In this document: positions 17,101 through 24,800 of the stretch, one piece after another
How positions within the stretch are numbered: position 1 is the stretch's first letter
Layout: every line of letters begins with the position of its first letter
NCBI GenBank assembly: GCA_045617585.1
Contig: JAZLIW010000204.1
Coordinates: 1-36,146, forward strand
Source of the DNA: CAKRZE01 sp045617585
GTDB taxonomy: Bacteria; Bacillota; Clostridia; Oscillospirales; CAG-272
DNA length: 36,146 bases
Reading direction: 5' to 3'
Notes under the pieces: generated by a model
What the model saw: only the letters and a program-made list of their open reading frames with translations
Told to the model about the DNA's origin: nothing
Database searches by the model: none
Made by a program: the position numbers and the translations under genes

Positions 17101-17946
17101 ACCGCGAAGGGCGTGCTCGCGGCGACCGAATCCGGTACCGCGCTGTACGAGACCGACTTCACCGGAAATGCAAAAACGATCGACGGCTACGTCTGCGTCA
17201 CCGCACTTTCCATCACCAAGGATATCACCCCGAACGAAGCGCAGAACTATATCGTCTTCTTCTATACGAGGGAGCAGTTCACCGCGCAGTACAAGGTCTG
17301 GTCGGGCGGAGGAGGAACGCTGGACAACACGATCGAAACGATCGAGTCCGGCAGCGCCTTCGCGGGTTCGACCGCGACCGCGAGCGTCGGCTACAAGTTT
17401 GAGGGCTGGTTCGTTGACGCGGACTGCACGGTCCCCGCGACCTATAACGCAGCGACGAACCCCACGGGGAAGGGCACGACCTATACCGACAGCGGGAAAA
17501 CCACTCCCGCGGCGTTGGGCCCGTTCGTCTATCCCGAGATCGGGAGGCTGGTCGCTAACGGTCAGCAGGGCTCCGACGGAAATATCTTCTACGCAAAGTT
17601 CACGCCTCTGCTTACCGATCTTGTGATCCGGAGAGCTGCCGGTTCCTCCGCAAACGAGGGCATCGGCGATCAGATCTTCGTTTACGAGATCAAAAACGAT
17701 ACGAGCGGCGTCACCGTATACGTGACGATGAAGGCATCCGAGAGCGTGGCTGTTCTCCGGGTCATGGAGGGGCAGTATACCATAACGCAGATCAACGACT
17801 GGTCACACCGGTTTGAAGATACCGCCCAGACGGTGACGGTCACCGCTTCCTCGCATACCGTGACCTTTGACGATCCTGCCGCAACGGAAAAATGGCTCAA
17901 CGGCAGCAGCGAACGCGTGACCAACACGAAGGGGGCGACACCGTGA
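11104..17946 (+). CDS. Giant secreted surface protein with His/Cys-rich array and InlB-like repeats
   Basis: 2280 residues. The start at 11104 is chosen over an in-frame ATG at 11059 because AAAAGGAGG (11088-11096) lies 7 bases before it and a Sec signal peptide begins there (MKKTGFFKRLLSFVLCVCML). Order of parts: an N-terminal beta domain, MucBP/InlB-like modules (for example FDMNGGYGVEPIYARYG, then RPGYVFMGWDEV), a His/Cys-rich array at residues 628-1265, further InlB-like modules with the FDGWYTT, FAGWFYI and FEGWFVD signatures, and a C-terminal Cna-B/prealbumin-like domain (GQYTITQINDWSHRF). There is no LPXTG motif and no terminal membrane helix, so it is probably released or held non-covalently. 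Its stop overlaps the next start. Role inferred: adhesin or matrix protein working with the SipW-dependent subunits. Confidence 0.8.
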   Translation: MKKTGFFKRLLSFVLCVCMLVPCLSDVLPLEIFAEGEPDLYVTDGKKKVTEIELPKNEKTDLTAVAENFTPSAYGWQVLADAENNVWAKIYDKNEKTIEVSHPLLYTILNEFGGAYLRAVGETEFGRIYSEPVFVLVTDPTSEESEEYVPNEPKRFLAAGSGITITINYLDGEDPTKSVYSPFTATLSGDSTYSQNVLSPTNIGYAPFWTGDAGDAAPTDGDTFEVTVGGETRTYTYDGTTGSFIDDVTSLVETDVSWLTALNTQVIASAATEDASIIHVSFDPVTGPFEDVVINVYYQAIEVPFSVRYYFQNINDDGYTLNAAISYNGLAKTGSIVSDEVLEQPVNDYYGNVDDFGFTPLYHYPEAVAADGSTVFECYYDRNYYLIKFDMNGGYGVEPIYARYGSSFVVTPPTRPGYVFMGWDEVTTYEFNVYVKVDGVETQVGIQTMTAQEYVELGSPSSFTRNYTTPGGVQYENAIFRLADSYGDGTPDEATSDPNSFIGTIESCTIAYKAIWTVTNSNVTILYWKENANDNGYSYWGSDTVYAVSASYVGGDTDKIYKVGENYVTQTQKYKDLPTSLKTGDYNQFEISHADNDVLVEGDGSSAVNVYYKRRIHTITLRDTGVACQIEPHTHTDDCYDYLCNLHSHTLACYGCGLEEVPHTEDCCSLPEHTHTSACLLECDKEAHTHTDACYNCGFAADYQHTHTAACCAKEVHVHTGDECCSVTVHTHTDACCDLPEHVHNGTNCNYLICSKHAHDFSCYTSQSLSTTNDNIEYASYINNPVNGTIYRYRRNNTNCYTFFYYNDTWYFIGNTGNNNSALSGSTGGISFSGNLARPGGNGQSTSVTANRNCGQPDHAHTAACYSCGKIEAPHTLACYTSQNLGTNNLNYTGEIDNPVNGTIYRYHYYEWHLIGGSDNVYYNYFYVNDTWYYISNASGNTTGSIGGISFSGTLTNPGNNSYTSVTAATACTTHHKHDGTCCTLTAHTHGDGTCNLNNCPTHGAEHTHGDGHCVYDKCGKTAHTHTDGTCVYTKCGLEEHTHTDACLQCGKEAHVHSEACQYACGKTAHTHTAACCTTEEHNHSLACYTVGGTYHPNGANQDVHISTSVTNYEKIATVTINGVTLYYNSQANSPVCVKIGDELHPLYYGGNANNTIRSDRVKTTYYYFNNLTFTQTCSAAVHSHGDGNCTYGCGIQEHTHNDFCYGCGKTAHAHGDGSCNALACTNPDHHTHNDACLICGFTESHVHTADCPYGLICTKPEHSHSTDDGTRKIVKIIQAKYGQTIVDEWNFTTEKDGLTYPKAGKVASWTPVNDSQLDERLAFLAVMTDRDITFNYTDSTNPKRYYNYYIECLPGETGVVTRDGKNYKYYMQNGTLEVNFGIWTRPEDFFAIDGFVAAAAYNGSSAIGINTDSENLGNGATVSMYYDRSKYKLDIFNVDGSTISSIELPFETSILPYVENIGTPPYPSTLEPNAYVFDGWYTTAGCYAGSELKGTEKMPSVGFAVHAKWSPVRHTVRFFETYDDMLAYEASVESGSPDESLVYVKQTMPDEEYTRLVEHGKYVGSIPNPDKLLVTNPGGSTSEYDFAGWFYIQNESKKAFTPLDMPINGDMNIYADWGTHTAQPYAIHYALDENEIDADWLAVLGTASETAVNREKTVTVGTDERTYICLLDEGDTYHWHRVIADATQGYAYQGTTRTFAAKAGENYHQLYDDGTTDFNEGYYPMPASHSITMVYEENSIEPRSNVFTFRYVYVEEVDYWIRYIDTTTGERMLDSRGDPIADIEKTTKKAVVTERFRPFTDYLPDAFYKQCILAVIPDTANPGHFKASPENVITFYYTPNDSSAKYTVHFLLQNSDEASRTLNASDFVVNFDTDPTSDEYGTYTFSDKFTESASRIDGIADKDTPIPIIPIDFAGFELIRSPARTVEFDGVVEFADATTLTLTQNSTTGDYEYIITPVTDGTDVFLFYQRKPYPYKIYHLLYGTSIAAADLATYTTVDTAKGVLAATESGTALYETDFTGNAKTIDGYVCVTALSITKDITPNEAQNYIVFFYTREQFTAQYKVWSGGGGTLDNTIETIESGSAFAGSTATASVGYKFEGWFVDADCTVPATYNAATNPTGKGTTYTDSGKTTPAALGPFVYPEIGRLVANGQQGSDGNIFYAKFTPLLTDLVIRRAAGSSANEGIGDQIFVYEIKNDTSGVTVYVTMKASESVAVLRVMEGQYTITQINDWSHRFEDTAQTVTVTASSHTVTFDDPAATEKWLNGSSERVTNTKGATP
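12985..14898 (+). repeat. His/Cys-rich repeat array inside the giant surface protein
   Basis: Dozens of short degenerate units of the form H-T-H-T-D-A-C-Y-x-C-G-x-x-E/A cover residues 628-1265, broken by three longer inserts. The DNA copies differ at synonymous positions, so this is an old protein-level repeat and not a recent DNA duplication. Spacing of His pairs and Cys pairs would suit bound zinc or another metal, or disulfides. Similar His/Cys strings are known from large clostridial surface proteins; a biochemical role is not established to my knowledge. Confidence 0.85.
13390..14016 (+). repeat. Duplicated insert module within the His/Cys array
   Basis: Two copies, 13390-13656 and 13738-14016, each begin CYTSQ and then share INNPVNGTIYRY or IDNPVNGTIYRY, NDTWYYI-type, GGISFSG and TSVTA blocks. 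A short His/Cys stretch separates them. A third, unrelated insert beginning CYTVGG (about 14365-14640) interrupts the array farther on. The modules look like small beta domains displayed between metal-binding-like strings. Confidence 0.7.
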
Positions 17947-18530
17947 AGAAAACAAAACGATTTCTCCCCCTTATGATCCTCCTCTCCTTCGTTCTTCTTC
18001 TTGCCGCGGTCGGTACGGTCTACGCCTATATGTTCCATAAGACCGGGGACGTCGTCAACGAGTTTGTCAAAGCGCGGGTCCCCTGCTCGGTCGTCGAGAC
18101 CTTTAACGGAACGAGCAAAACGAGCGTCAAGGTCAAAAACGAGGGCAATATCAACGAGTACGTCCGGCTCCGGCTGGTCTCCTACTGGGTCGATTCCGAA
18201 GGGAATATCGTCGGGAAGCAGTCGGTGATGCCGGAAGTGGTCTACGACGAGGACAACTGGCTCTACGACGAGGACAACGAGACCTATTATTACGTGGGCA
18301 AGGTCGCGCCCGGTGAAAAAACGCCCGAGCTGCTTGCCGATCCCGCGAACCATCCGATCGTTCTGACGGAAAGCACCTATTCCTACCTCGCGCCGGATTC
18401 GACGACGGTCAGGCAGACGCTCGTCATCATCGCGGAAGCGGTGCAGGCGGCTCCCGCGTCGGCGGTCGAGGATATGTGGGCGTTCGTTGACGTCGATTCC
18501 GACGGAAACCTGACAGAGCACACGACCTGA
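17943..18530 (+). CDS. Secreted protein with SipW-type signal peptide, last gene of the cluster
   Basis: 195 residues. The GTG start overlaps the giant gene's stop by 4 bases, and AAGGGGG lies about 8 bases upstream; an upstream in-frame ATG inside the giant gene (17892) has no support. The hydrophobic segment (about 7-30) is followed by VYAYMFHKTGDVVNEFVKARV, a variant of the SipW-cognate pattern. SKTSVKVKNEGNINEYVRLRLVSYW is the conserved beta-strand core of this substrate class, with YYYVGKVAPGEKT later. It is probably a minor subunit or cap of the fibre, exported through Sec and trimmed by one of the two peptidases. The strong terminator at 18551 ends the cluster here. Confidence 0.75.
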   Translation: MKKTKRFLPLMILLSFVLLLAAVGTVYAYMFHKTGDVVNEFVKARVPCSVVETFNGTSKTSVKVKNEGNINEYVRLRLVSYWVDSEGNIVGKQSVMPEVVYDEDNWLYDEDNETYYYVGKVAPGEKTPELLADPANHPIVLTESTYSYLAPDSTTVRQTLVIIAEAVQAAPASAVEDMWAFVDVDSDGNLTEHTT

Positions 18531-18550
18531 ATAACACGGAAAAACACTTA

Positions 18551-18585
18551 AAAAACTCCGTCCGGAGACCGGACGGAGTTTTTTG
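18551..18585. terminator. Bidirectional terminator between the fibre cluster and the minus-strand pair
   Basis: AAAAAACTCCGTCCG (18551-18565) pairs perfectly with CGGACGGAGTTTTTT (18571-18585) over a 5-base loop, with T-runs on both strands. It ends the rightward fibre cluster and the leftward operon whose last stop is at 18598. Confidence 0.93.
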
Positions 18586-18597
18586 ATGCTTTTTTCG

Positions 18598-20007
18598 TTA
18601 CGCGGCTTTCTTTTTCAGCCGGACGAGCAGAAGGATCTCGGCGAGGATCAGGAGGGAGAAAACGCAGGTCCCGGCGATCCAGAAGACGTCGGAGGTCTTT
18701 GCGGCGGGATCGGTGCCGGGCTGCGATTCCGGCTCCGTGTCGGGATGGGGATCCTGCACGGGGCTGATTCGGTAGTAATAGTCGTAGGTCCCGTCGGAAT
18801 ACCGCTCGAAGGCGGAGAGGGCGGGGATCGGGTCTCCCGCAGGAACGCGCGCGGCGAGGCGGACGCTCTTGCCGTTCACCGTGATATCCGCGTTGACCGT
18901 TCCTTCCGCGGCGTCAGCGAAGGTCACGGCGCTGAGGTCAACGGAAGACGAGGCGTCGGTCAGCAGGATCGCCTCGGAGAAGCCGACGGCGGTCATCGTG
19001 CCCTCCAGACGGACGTGCGCGCCGTTGACCGCGGAGACGAGGCAGGAGGCGCCGGTGCGCTCCGTTTTCCCGCCCACGAGCGTGAGGGACGCGCCGTCGA
19101 CCGTGAAGACGGGGCCATCCGCCGTGCGTACCGTTGCGCCGCCGAGCTCTACTCTGAGATCGCGTCTGACCGTGACCGTTTCCGCGTCGTTTACCGTGTC
19201 GGTGACGCGGACGGTCCCGCACGCGCCCTTTTCGGCGGCGGCACGGAGCGATTCCCCGTCGGTCACGTTCTGCACGGCCTCGTCCAGCTTTGCGGTGTTC
19301 AGGAAGCGCAGGTCGTCGAACCAGAGGTTCACGCGCTCCTGACCGCCCGTGACGCAGCAGTTGTAAACGTCAAAATAGATGTAGGAGCCTTCGCAGGGGT
19401 CGTCCGGGGAGCCACCGGCGGCACGGAACGCGCCGCTGCCCTCGGTATACCGCACGGTCCCAGCGCTTTTGTCGCCCGCGATCGCCTTGCCGAAGTCCAT
19501 GAAGAAGTAGTTCCAGCCCTCGTGCAGGGTGCGGTCCCCGGTCGAGAACGCGCCGGACGCCGGATACATATACCAACCGCCGTCGCTTGCGCCGCCGATC
19601 TCAAGGTAAAAGTCGTCGTTCAGCTTCACTTCCTCCTCCGCGTAGACCCAGAAGGAGAACGCGAGGTTTTCCGTCGGGATCGCGTCGACCCGGACGCCTG
19701 CATCGTAGCCGGAACCCGAAACGCGGATGGTGCAGCGCGTGGGATAATCGAGCAGCTCGGTGCGGAACCCGTTGACCGCCGCCATGGAATGCGCGCTGTC
19801 CGGGACCATCATCTTTTCATCCGATCCGTCCGACTTCGTGCGGTGGCGGACACCGGTCCAGCCGGAGGAGGCGGTCCCGTCTCCGTCGATGTAGGGGATC
19901 GAGGCGGGCGCGTCGTCCTCTGCCGCGGCAGGAAACGCCGGGATAAGAGAGACCGTCAGGAGAAGAAGGGAAAGGCAGACCGTGAGAAGACGTTTCGTGA
20001 TTTTCAT
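18598..20007 (-). CDS. Secreted jelly-roll/beta-helix-like protein with C-terminal anchor
   Basis: 469 residues. A Sec signal peptide (MKITKRLLTVCLSLLLL, cleavage near AAAE) is followed by a carbohydrate-binding-like jelly-roll region (about 40-230; LAFSFWVYAEEE, WNYFFMDFGKA, NLWFDDLRFL) and then a stretch of short beta-strand repeats resembling a small beta-helix (about 245-390). A proline/threonine-rich linker leads to AAKTSD, a hydrophobic helix and KKKAA, which resembles a variant sortase signal or a simple membrane anchor. Its ribosome site AAAGGGA overlaps the stop codon of the preceding metallophosphoesterase gene, with only 4 bases between genes, so the two are one operon. A similar jelly-roll closes the beta-helix lipoprotein at 25075, suggesting a common glycan target. 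No catalytic motif is seen. Confidence 0.65.
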   Translation of the reverse strand: MKITKRLLTVCLSLLLLTVSLIPAFPAAAEDDAPASIPYIDGDGTASSGWTGVRHRTKSDGSDEKMMVPDSAHSMAAVNGFRTELLDYPTRCTIRVSGSGYDAGVRVDAIPTENLAFSFWVYAEEEVKLNDDFYLEIGGASDGGWYMYPASGAFSTGDRTLHEGWNYFFMDFGKAIAGDKSAGTVRYTEGSGAFRAAGGSPDDPCEGSYIYFDVYNCCVTGGQERVNLWFDDLRFLNTAKLDEAVQNVTDGESLRAAAEKGACGTVRVTDTVNDAETVTVRRDLRVELGGATVRTADGPVFTVDGASLTLVGGKTERTGASCLVSAVNGAHVRLEGTMTAVGFSEAILLTDASSSVDLSAVTFADAAEGTVNADITVNGKSVRLAARVPAGDPIPALSAFERYSDGTYDYYYRISPVQDPHPDTEPESQPGTDPAAKTSDVFWIAGTCVFSLLILAEILLLVRLKKKAA

Positions 20008-20011
20008 GCTT

Positions 20012-21556
20012 TCATCCCTTTCTTTTTGCTTTGACGAACGTTACGGCGGTATAGGCTCCGAGCAGCAGGGCGATCCCGCCGGTGACGAAGAAGAGGATCT
20101 TTGCGGTGCCCGTTCCCCCGGTTTCCGGTTTCTCCGCGGGATCGGTCGCCGCGTCCGTTTCCGCAGCGGTCTGTCCCTCGGTCACGGGCTCGGTCTGCGC
20201 GGCGTGCTTGCTTTCCAGATCCTTGCGGACGGTCACGGTGTCGAGGACCTTATCCGGGGAGAGGTTGTCGCGGACCTCGAGGCGGAGGTCGTTCCCCTCG
20301 GCCTCGAGCAGCGCGTAGGTATAGGAGGCGTGCCCGTGGATCGAATATTCAATGAAGCTCCACGGCCAGTTGGGTGTCGGGTCCTGCGTTCCGAACTCGC
20401 TCATCCGGGAGGAGGTCCCCATGTTGACGTAGAGCGTGCCCTCCGGCGAGAGATACGCGCCGTCTTCGTCGGTCTCCGTATCCAGCACTTCGCCGTTCCT
20501 TATGAAATACGAGCGGGCGTAGGAATGGGAATGCCCGGTCAGGCAGAGGTCGGGCTTGTACCGGTCGAAGAGAGAAATGAACTTCTCGTATTGTTCGTTG
20601 CAGTAATCGAGGGCGTCCCCGCTGGATGCGGCGTAGCCCTTGAGATAATAACCGTAGATCGCCTCGTGGAAGCCGACGACCAGCCAGTCGTAGTCGGGAT
20701 ACGCCTTGATCGCCTCTTCAAAGGTCTTTCCGTGATCGACCTCGTCGAAATTGATATCGGTGATCGACAGCATGACGAACAGGACGCTGCCCGATTTGAA
20801 ATAATAGTCGCTGATCCCCATCGAGCCGGGGTAGACGGCGTTCGGGACGTTGACGTAAGAAGGCAGGTTTGCCGAGGCGGGAGAGAGATCGTGGTTGCCG
20901 TTGATCGGTGCGAACAAGGTATCGGCAAGCCCCTCGACGCCGAAAAAGCCGTCGAGATAGTCGTTCCGCGTCGTGTTCTGCATCTGGTCGCCGAGGGAGA
21001 GGATCAGCCCCGCCTCGTCCCGGTCGAGCATCTGGGAGAGGGTGATCTGCCAGTTTTCCACCGATTCCGGCAGCTCCTTGTGCCACGATTCCATTTCGAT
21101 CACGTGGACGTCGCTGACGATATAGGCACGCATCGAATTCCGCTCCTGCAGGGTCACGACGTGGCGCTCGGAGACGGTGTTCCCGTCGCCGACGCGGTAG
21201 AGATAGGATCTGCCCGGGGTGAGCCCGGTCGCCGTCGCTTTGTTTTCGTAGCGATAGACGCGTTCGCCGTCCACCGTCTCGTAGGAGCCGATCCGTTTGG
21301 ACGAGCCGAAAAACACGGTTTTTCCTTCGTCAAAGGAGGCGCCGACCGGCGCGATCTCGACGTAGGCGTCCGCGGGCTGCCCGCGCGTGATCCAGTTGAA
21401 ATTCAGCTCAGTCTCGTCCTTTCCGGGCTGCACGGTCAGGTCAAAGACCGTCCCCTCCTCCGCGAAGACCGCGGGGGAAGCGCCCGGCAGGAGAAAGCCG
21501 GCAAAGAGCGTCGCGGCGGCAAGGAATGCCGTCAGCATTCGTCTGATTCGTTTCAT
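20012..21556 (-). CDS. Secreted, anchored metallophosphoesterase (purple acid phosphatase-like)
   Basis: 514 residues, with a Sec signal peptide (cleavage near VFAEE). A fibronectin III-like N-terminal domain (about 35-135, GLTPGRSYLYRVGDG) precedes the calcineurin-like metallophosphoesterase domain. The metal-binding motifs are all present: SDVH (D149, H151), LGDQ (D190), GNHD (N221, H222), GFHE (H298) and GHSH (H342, H344). A Thr/Ala/Glu-rich linker ends in KPETGG (476-481), a hydrophobic helix and KAKRKG, a sortase-type tail with Pro-Glu-Thr-Gly. It would act outside the cell on phosphate esters, possibly nucleotides or sugar phosphates; the substrate is not readable. A consensus-like promoter precedes it at 21593-21621 (minus strand). 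Confidence 0.88.
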   Translation of the reverse strand: MKRIRRMLTAFLAAATLFAGFLLPGASPAVFAEEGTVFDLTVQPGKDETELNFNWITRGQPADAYVEIAPVGASFDEGKTVFFGSSKRIGSYETVDGERVYRYENKATATGLTPGRSYLYRVGDGNTVSERHVVTLQERNSMRAYIVSDVHVIEMESWHKELPESVENWQITLSQMLDRDEAGLILSLGDQMQNTTRNDYLDGFFGVEGLADTLFAPINGNHDLSPASANLPSYVNVPNAVYPGSMGISDYYFKSGSVLFVMLSITDINFDEVDHGKTFEEAIKAYPDYDWLVVGFHEAIYGYYLKGYAASSGDALDYCNEQYEKFISLFDRYKPDLCLTGHSHSYARSYFIRNGEVLDTETDEDGAYLSPEGTLYVNMGTSSRMSEFGTQDPTPNWPWSFIEYSIHGHASYTYALLEAEGNDLRLEVRDNLSPDKVLDTVTVRKDLESKHAAQTEPVTEGQTAAETDAATDPAEKPETGGTGTAKILFFVTGGIALLLGAYTAVTFVKAKRKG

Positions 21557-21592
21557 GTTCGTTCCCGTTCCTTTCGGTAATGGAGTATTATC

Positions 21593-21621
21593 ATTGTAAC
21601 GCCGGGGCGTCCGATTGTCAA
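21593..21621 (-). promoter_or_regulatory. Promoter of the metallophosphoesterase operon
   Basis: Read on the minus strand: TTGACA (21621-21616), a 17-bp spacer and TACAAT (21598-21593). The start would be near 21586, about 30 bases before the ATG, with AAAGGAA as ribosome site. Confidence 0.85.
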
Positions 21622-21645
21622 GAAAAAATTGGAAACGGGACGTGG

Positions 21646-21674
21646 TTGATAAAACCGCTTTTTTCTGTTATACT
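21646..21674 (+). promoter_or_regulatory. Extended -10 promoter of the sigma-factor fusion gene
   Basis: TTGATA (21646-21651), a 17-bp spacer and TATACT (21669-21674), with TG at 21666-21667. It fires away from the metallophosphoesterase promoter; the two -35 boxes are only 24 bases apart, so shared control is possible. Confidence 0.75.
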
Positions 21675-21712
21675 GGGGATGCACGTACTTGCTTCCGTGA
21701 TCTGACCGCGGC

Positions 21713-21828
21713 TTTCGGCAGGCATTGAATGCCGAAAAATTGGGACAGACAAAAATTTCTTTCAGATCGCCCAACCTTTTCCGGCTCCCGCGTGTCTATA
21801 AGACAGGTACCGAAAACGGAATATTCCG
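21713..21828 (+). promoter_or_regulatory. Structured leader of the sigma-factor fusion gene
   Basis: The leader of about 170 bases contains a perfect 8-bp stem, TTTCGGCA (21713-21720) with TGCCGAAA (21730-21737), a GTCT-ATA-AGAC repeat (21794-21804), and a 12-bp palindrome CGGAATATTCCG (21817-21828) just before the ribosome site. It is not a riboswitch class I recognise. The palindrome could be an operator or a translational hairpin. Confidence 0.4.
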
Positions 21829-21848
21829 AAAAAGAAAGGAGACCGCGT

Positions 21849-24800
21849 ATGAATTATCTGCAAAGCGAACCGGACGAAACGCTCGTGCTTCTGACGCTTG
21901 CGGGGGAACAGACCGCCTACGAGGTCCTTGTGACCCGATATCAGAATCGGGTGATCTTTGCGGCGGCGTCGGTCACGAAAAGCCGTTTTCTTGCCGAGGA
22001 CGCGGCGCAGGACGCCTTCGTTTCTGCGTGGATGAAGCTGAATACGCTGACCGAGCCCGAAAAGTACGGCGCGTGGGTCTGCCGGATCGCGAAAAACTGC
22101 GCCTTGAATATGATTTCCCGTTACCGCCGTTTTCTGCCGCTGGAAACCGTGGAAAATACGGTATTTGACGGGGATATCTCGCAGGACCCGGAGAGACTCT
22201 ACGCGGAAACCGAGGAGCGGAACGAGGTCGGCGCAAGCGTCGACAGACTGCCCGGGCGGGTCGGAGAGATCATCCGGCTCCATTATTACGAGGGGCTTTC
22301 GGTCGCGGAGATCGCCGACCGGATGCGCATTTCCGCCGGAACGGTCAAATGGCAGCTTCACGAGGGTAGAAAACAGATCAGAAAGGAATTATGTGCAATG
22401 GATGAAAAATACGGTGACACGCTGGTACGGCGTGTGATGAAAAAGGTCGAGGAGCTCAAGCTCTGGCAGCTCCCGAACGACAAAAGCGGGTTTGAAACGA
22501 TCTACCGGGACGTGCTGCGCGAGGTGGAGGAGCTTCCCGAGTGCGCCGAAAAACAGCACGCGCTCGCCGACGTGCTGATGCGCGGCTGGTGGTGGCTCCC
22601 CGGCAAAAAGAACGACGCGATGCTCGCCCGGATCGCAGAAGCTGCGGAGGCGGGCAAAAACGAGGAGGTCATGGGCTTCCTTGTCGAGCAGGAGGACAAC
22701 AAGGTCTGGGGCGACGCGCGGGGCGAATTTATCCGCGACAAGCAGATCCCGCGCCTCGAAAAGGCGGGCTTCCCGAAGCTTCTCGGCACCGAATGGTTCC
22801 GCCTCGGAAGTCAGCTTCTCCGGGACGGGAAAACGGAGGAAGGGCTTGCCGCACTTGCGAAGGCGGAAACGCTCCTCTCCCGCGGAGGTCTCACCTTCGC
22901 GCTGCTGCCGGGCGTACGGAAGGCGGCGGAGCGGAAGACGGCGCGTTTCAAACCGCTTCCGGAGAAAAATTACGAGCTTGGTGCTCGGGCGGAGGAATGC
23001 CGCGTGATCGACGGCGGGCTCCGGTACTGGAAGGGAGAATACGGCGAATGGTACGGGGAACTCTTTCTGCACCCGGAGGCGTCCGAGCTGATCCGCAATG
23101 CCGCCCGCTGTGACAGCTTCTTCTTTGCCGGTCTTTCGCTCGGCGGGACGCTGACCGGCTCCGACGGAACGACGCTTTCCTTCCTCTCGGACAAAGAGAC
23201 CGTTGAAACGCCCGCGGGGCGCTTTGAAAACTGCGCGCTTTTCGAGGCAAGGCAATGGGATTGGGGCGGAAAGACGGTCTACCGCACCTGGTATCGGGAC
23301 GGCGTCGGCATCGTGCGGCAGGAACACGTCAGAAACGGCGTGAAAACCGTCCATACGCTGAACGCTTACGAGATCAAAGGCGGAAAAGGGCTTCTTCCCC
23401 TTGCGGAGGGGAACCGCTGGGAATACGGCGGGGACTATCTTTCCGATAAAGTCAGCCATTGCGCGGAGATCGCCGTCGCGTACGCGGAGGAGGATCGCGT
23501 GATCCTGACCACCTACTGGGAAATGGAGCGGGACGGCTACGACGAGACCTCGTGGGTCGACACGGTAAGGCAGATCGCGAACGAGTATTATACCGAAACG
23601 GAAGGCGGAGGCTGTAAGATCTGCGATATTTACGACGTGATTGACCGCGCCGGGGCGCTTGCGGTGACTCCGTTTCAGAAGGCGTACACCAAAGCCGCCG
23701 CCTCGACGGCAAGACGGATCCTCGATACCGATCCGACCTTCCGCCCCGGCTGTCCCGTGACCGGACACTGGAATTTCTTCCACGCAAATACCGTCCGGAA
23801 GCAGAACGGGCGCGTGACGCTTTCCGGCTATGACGGTCAGTACGGCTTTGAATGGAAAAACTACTCCGACGGCGTCGATGCGCTTCTGTACAATGACGTT
23901 TACGGCATCCTTCGCGACGTGGCGAACGCGCTCTGGTCGGAGGAATGGCGAATCGGCGCTTCGCCCGTCGTGGAATACGACTGGGGCGTTTACAACATCC
24001 GCACGAAGATCACCTGCGAGGACGGCGGAGAGAAGACCGTGAAGGCGGGGACCTTTGCAAACTGTCTGAAGCTCACGCTCGATTCCGAGGGTCTGAAGGA
24101 CGGGCTCGGGTACCGCTCCGGGAAAAAGGTTTACTGGTTTGCCGACGGGGTCGGGATCATCCGCACGGAAAACGAGGTCTGCGAAGGGAAAAACGTCGTT
24201 TACGAGCTGACTTCGTACAGCGGGACCGGAGAGGGCTATATGCCGCTTGCCGACGGGATGACGCGCCGGTACGAGGGGCTTGACCTGACCGACGGCTATT
24301 TCGGCGCGGCGGATTACGCATACGCCGCCGATGAGGACGGCGACATCGTGATCTTTGCCGAACAGACGGGCATCCGCCGCCTCCCGCCGCCGATCACGGA
24401 ATACGGCTTTATTGAGAAAGAGCAGACCGAGGAACGGCTGTGGAATGAAGGAAAATACGAAGAGAGCCGCCTTTGCCACGATACGAACAACTTCCGTCTG
24501 ATGTGCCATTTTCTCGGCAGGCAGAGCAGATACCAGGGTGTCCCCGAAAAGGCGATCGCGTGGAATCTCTTCCGTCTGAAAACGATAGAGAGCTTCGGCG
24601 GCGGAACCGTACCCGAAGCGTGGCTCGGGCGCTACGCTGCCGTGAGCTTCCGTACCGCGTGTGCTCTGTTCGGCAGCGGAAGAAAAGAAGAAGGCTACGA
24701 ATGGCTTGAAAAAGCGTTTGAGGCGTTTCCGAAGTGGGAAGCGATCCCGGACGGCACCGAAACGGAAACGGGAGACCCGATGATCTTCGGCGGGATCAGA

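Noticed and set aside
18583..21580. Two long plus-strand open frames opposite the jelly-roll and metallophosphoesterase genes
   Set aside because: Both are antisense to genes with clear signal peptides and, for one, all metallophosphoesterase motifs; no independent support.
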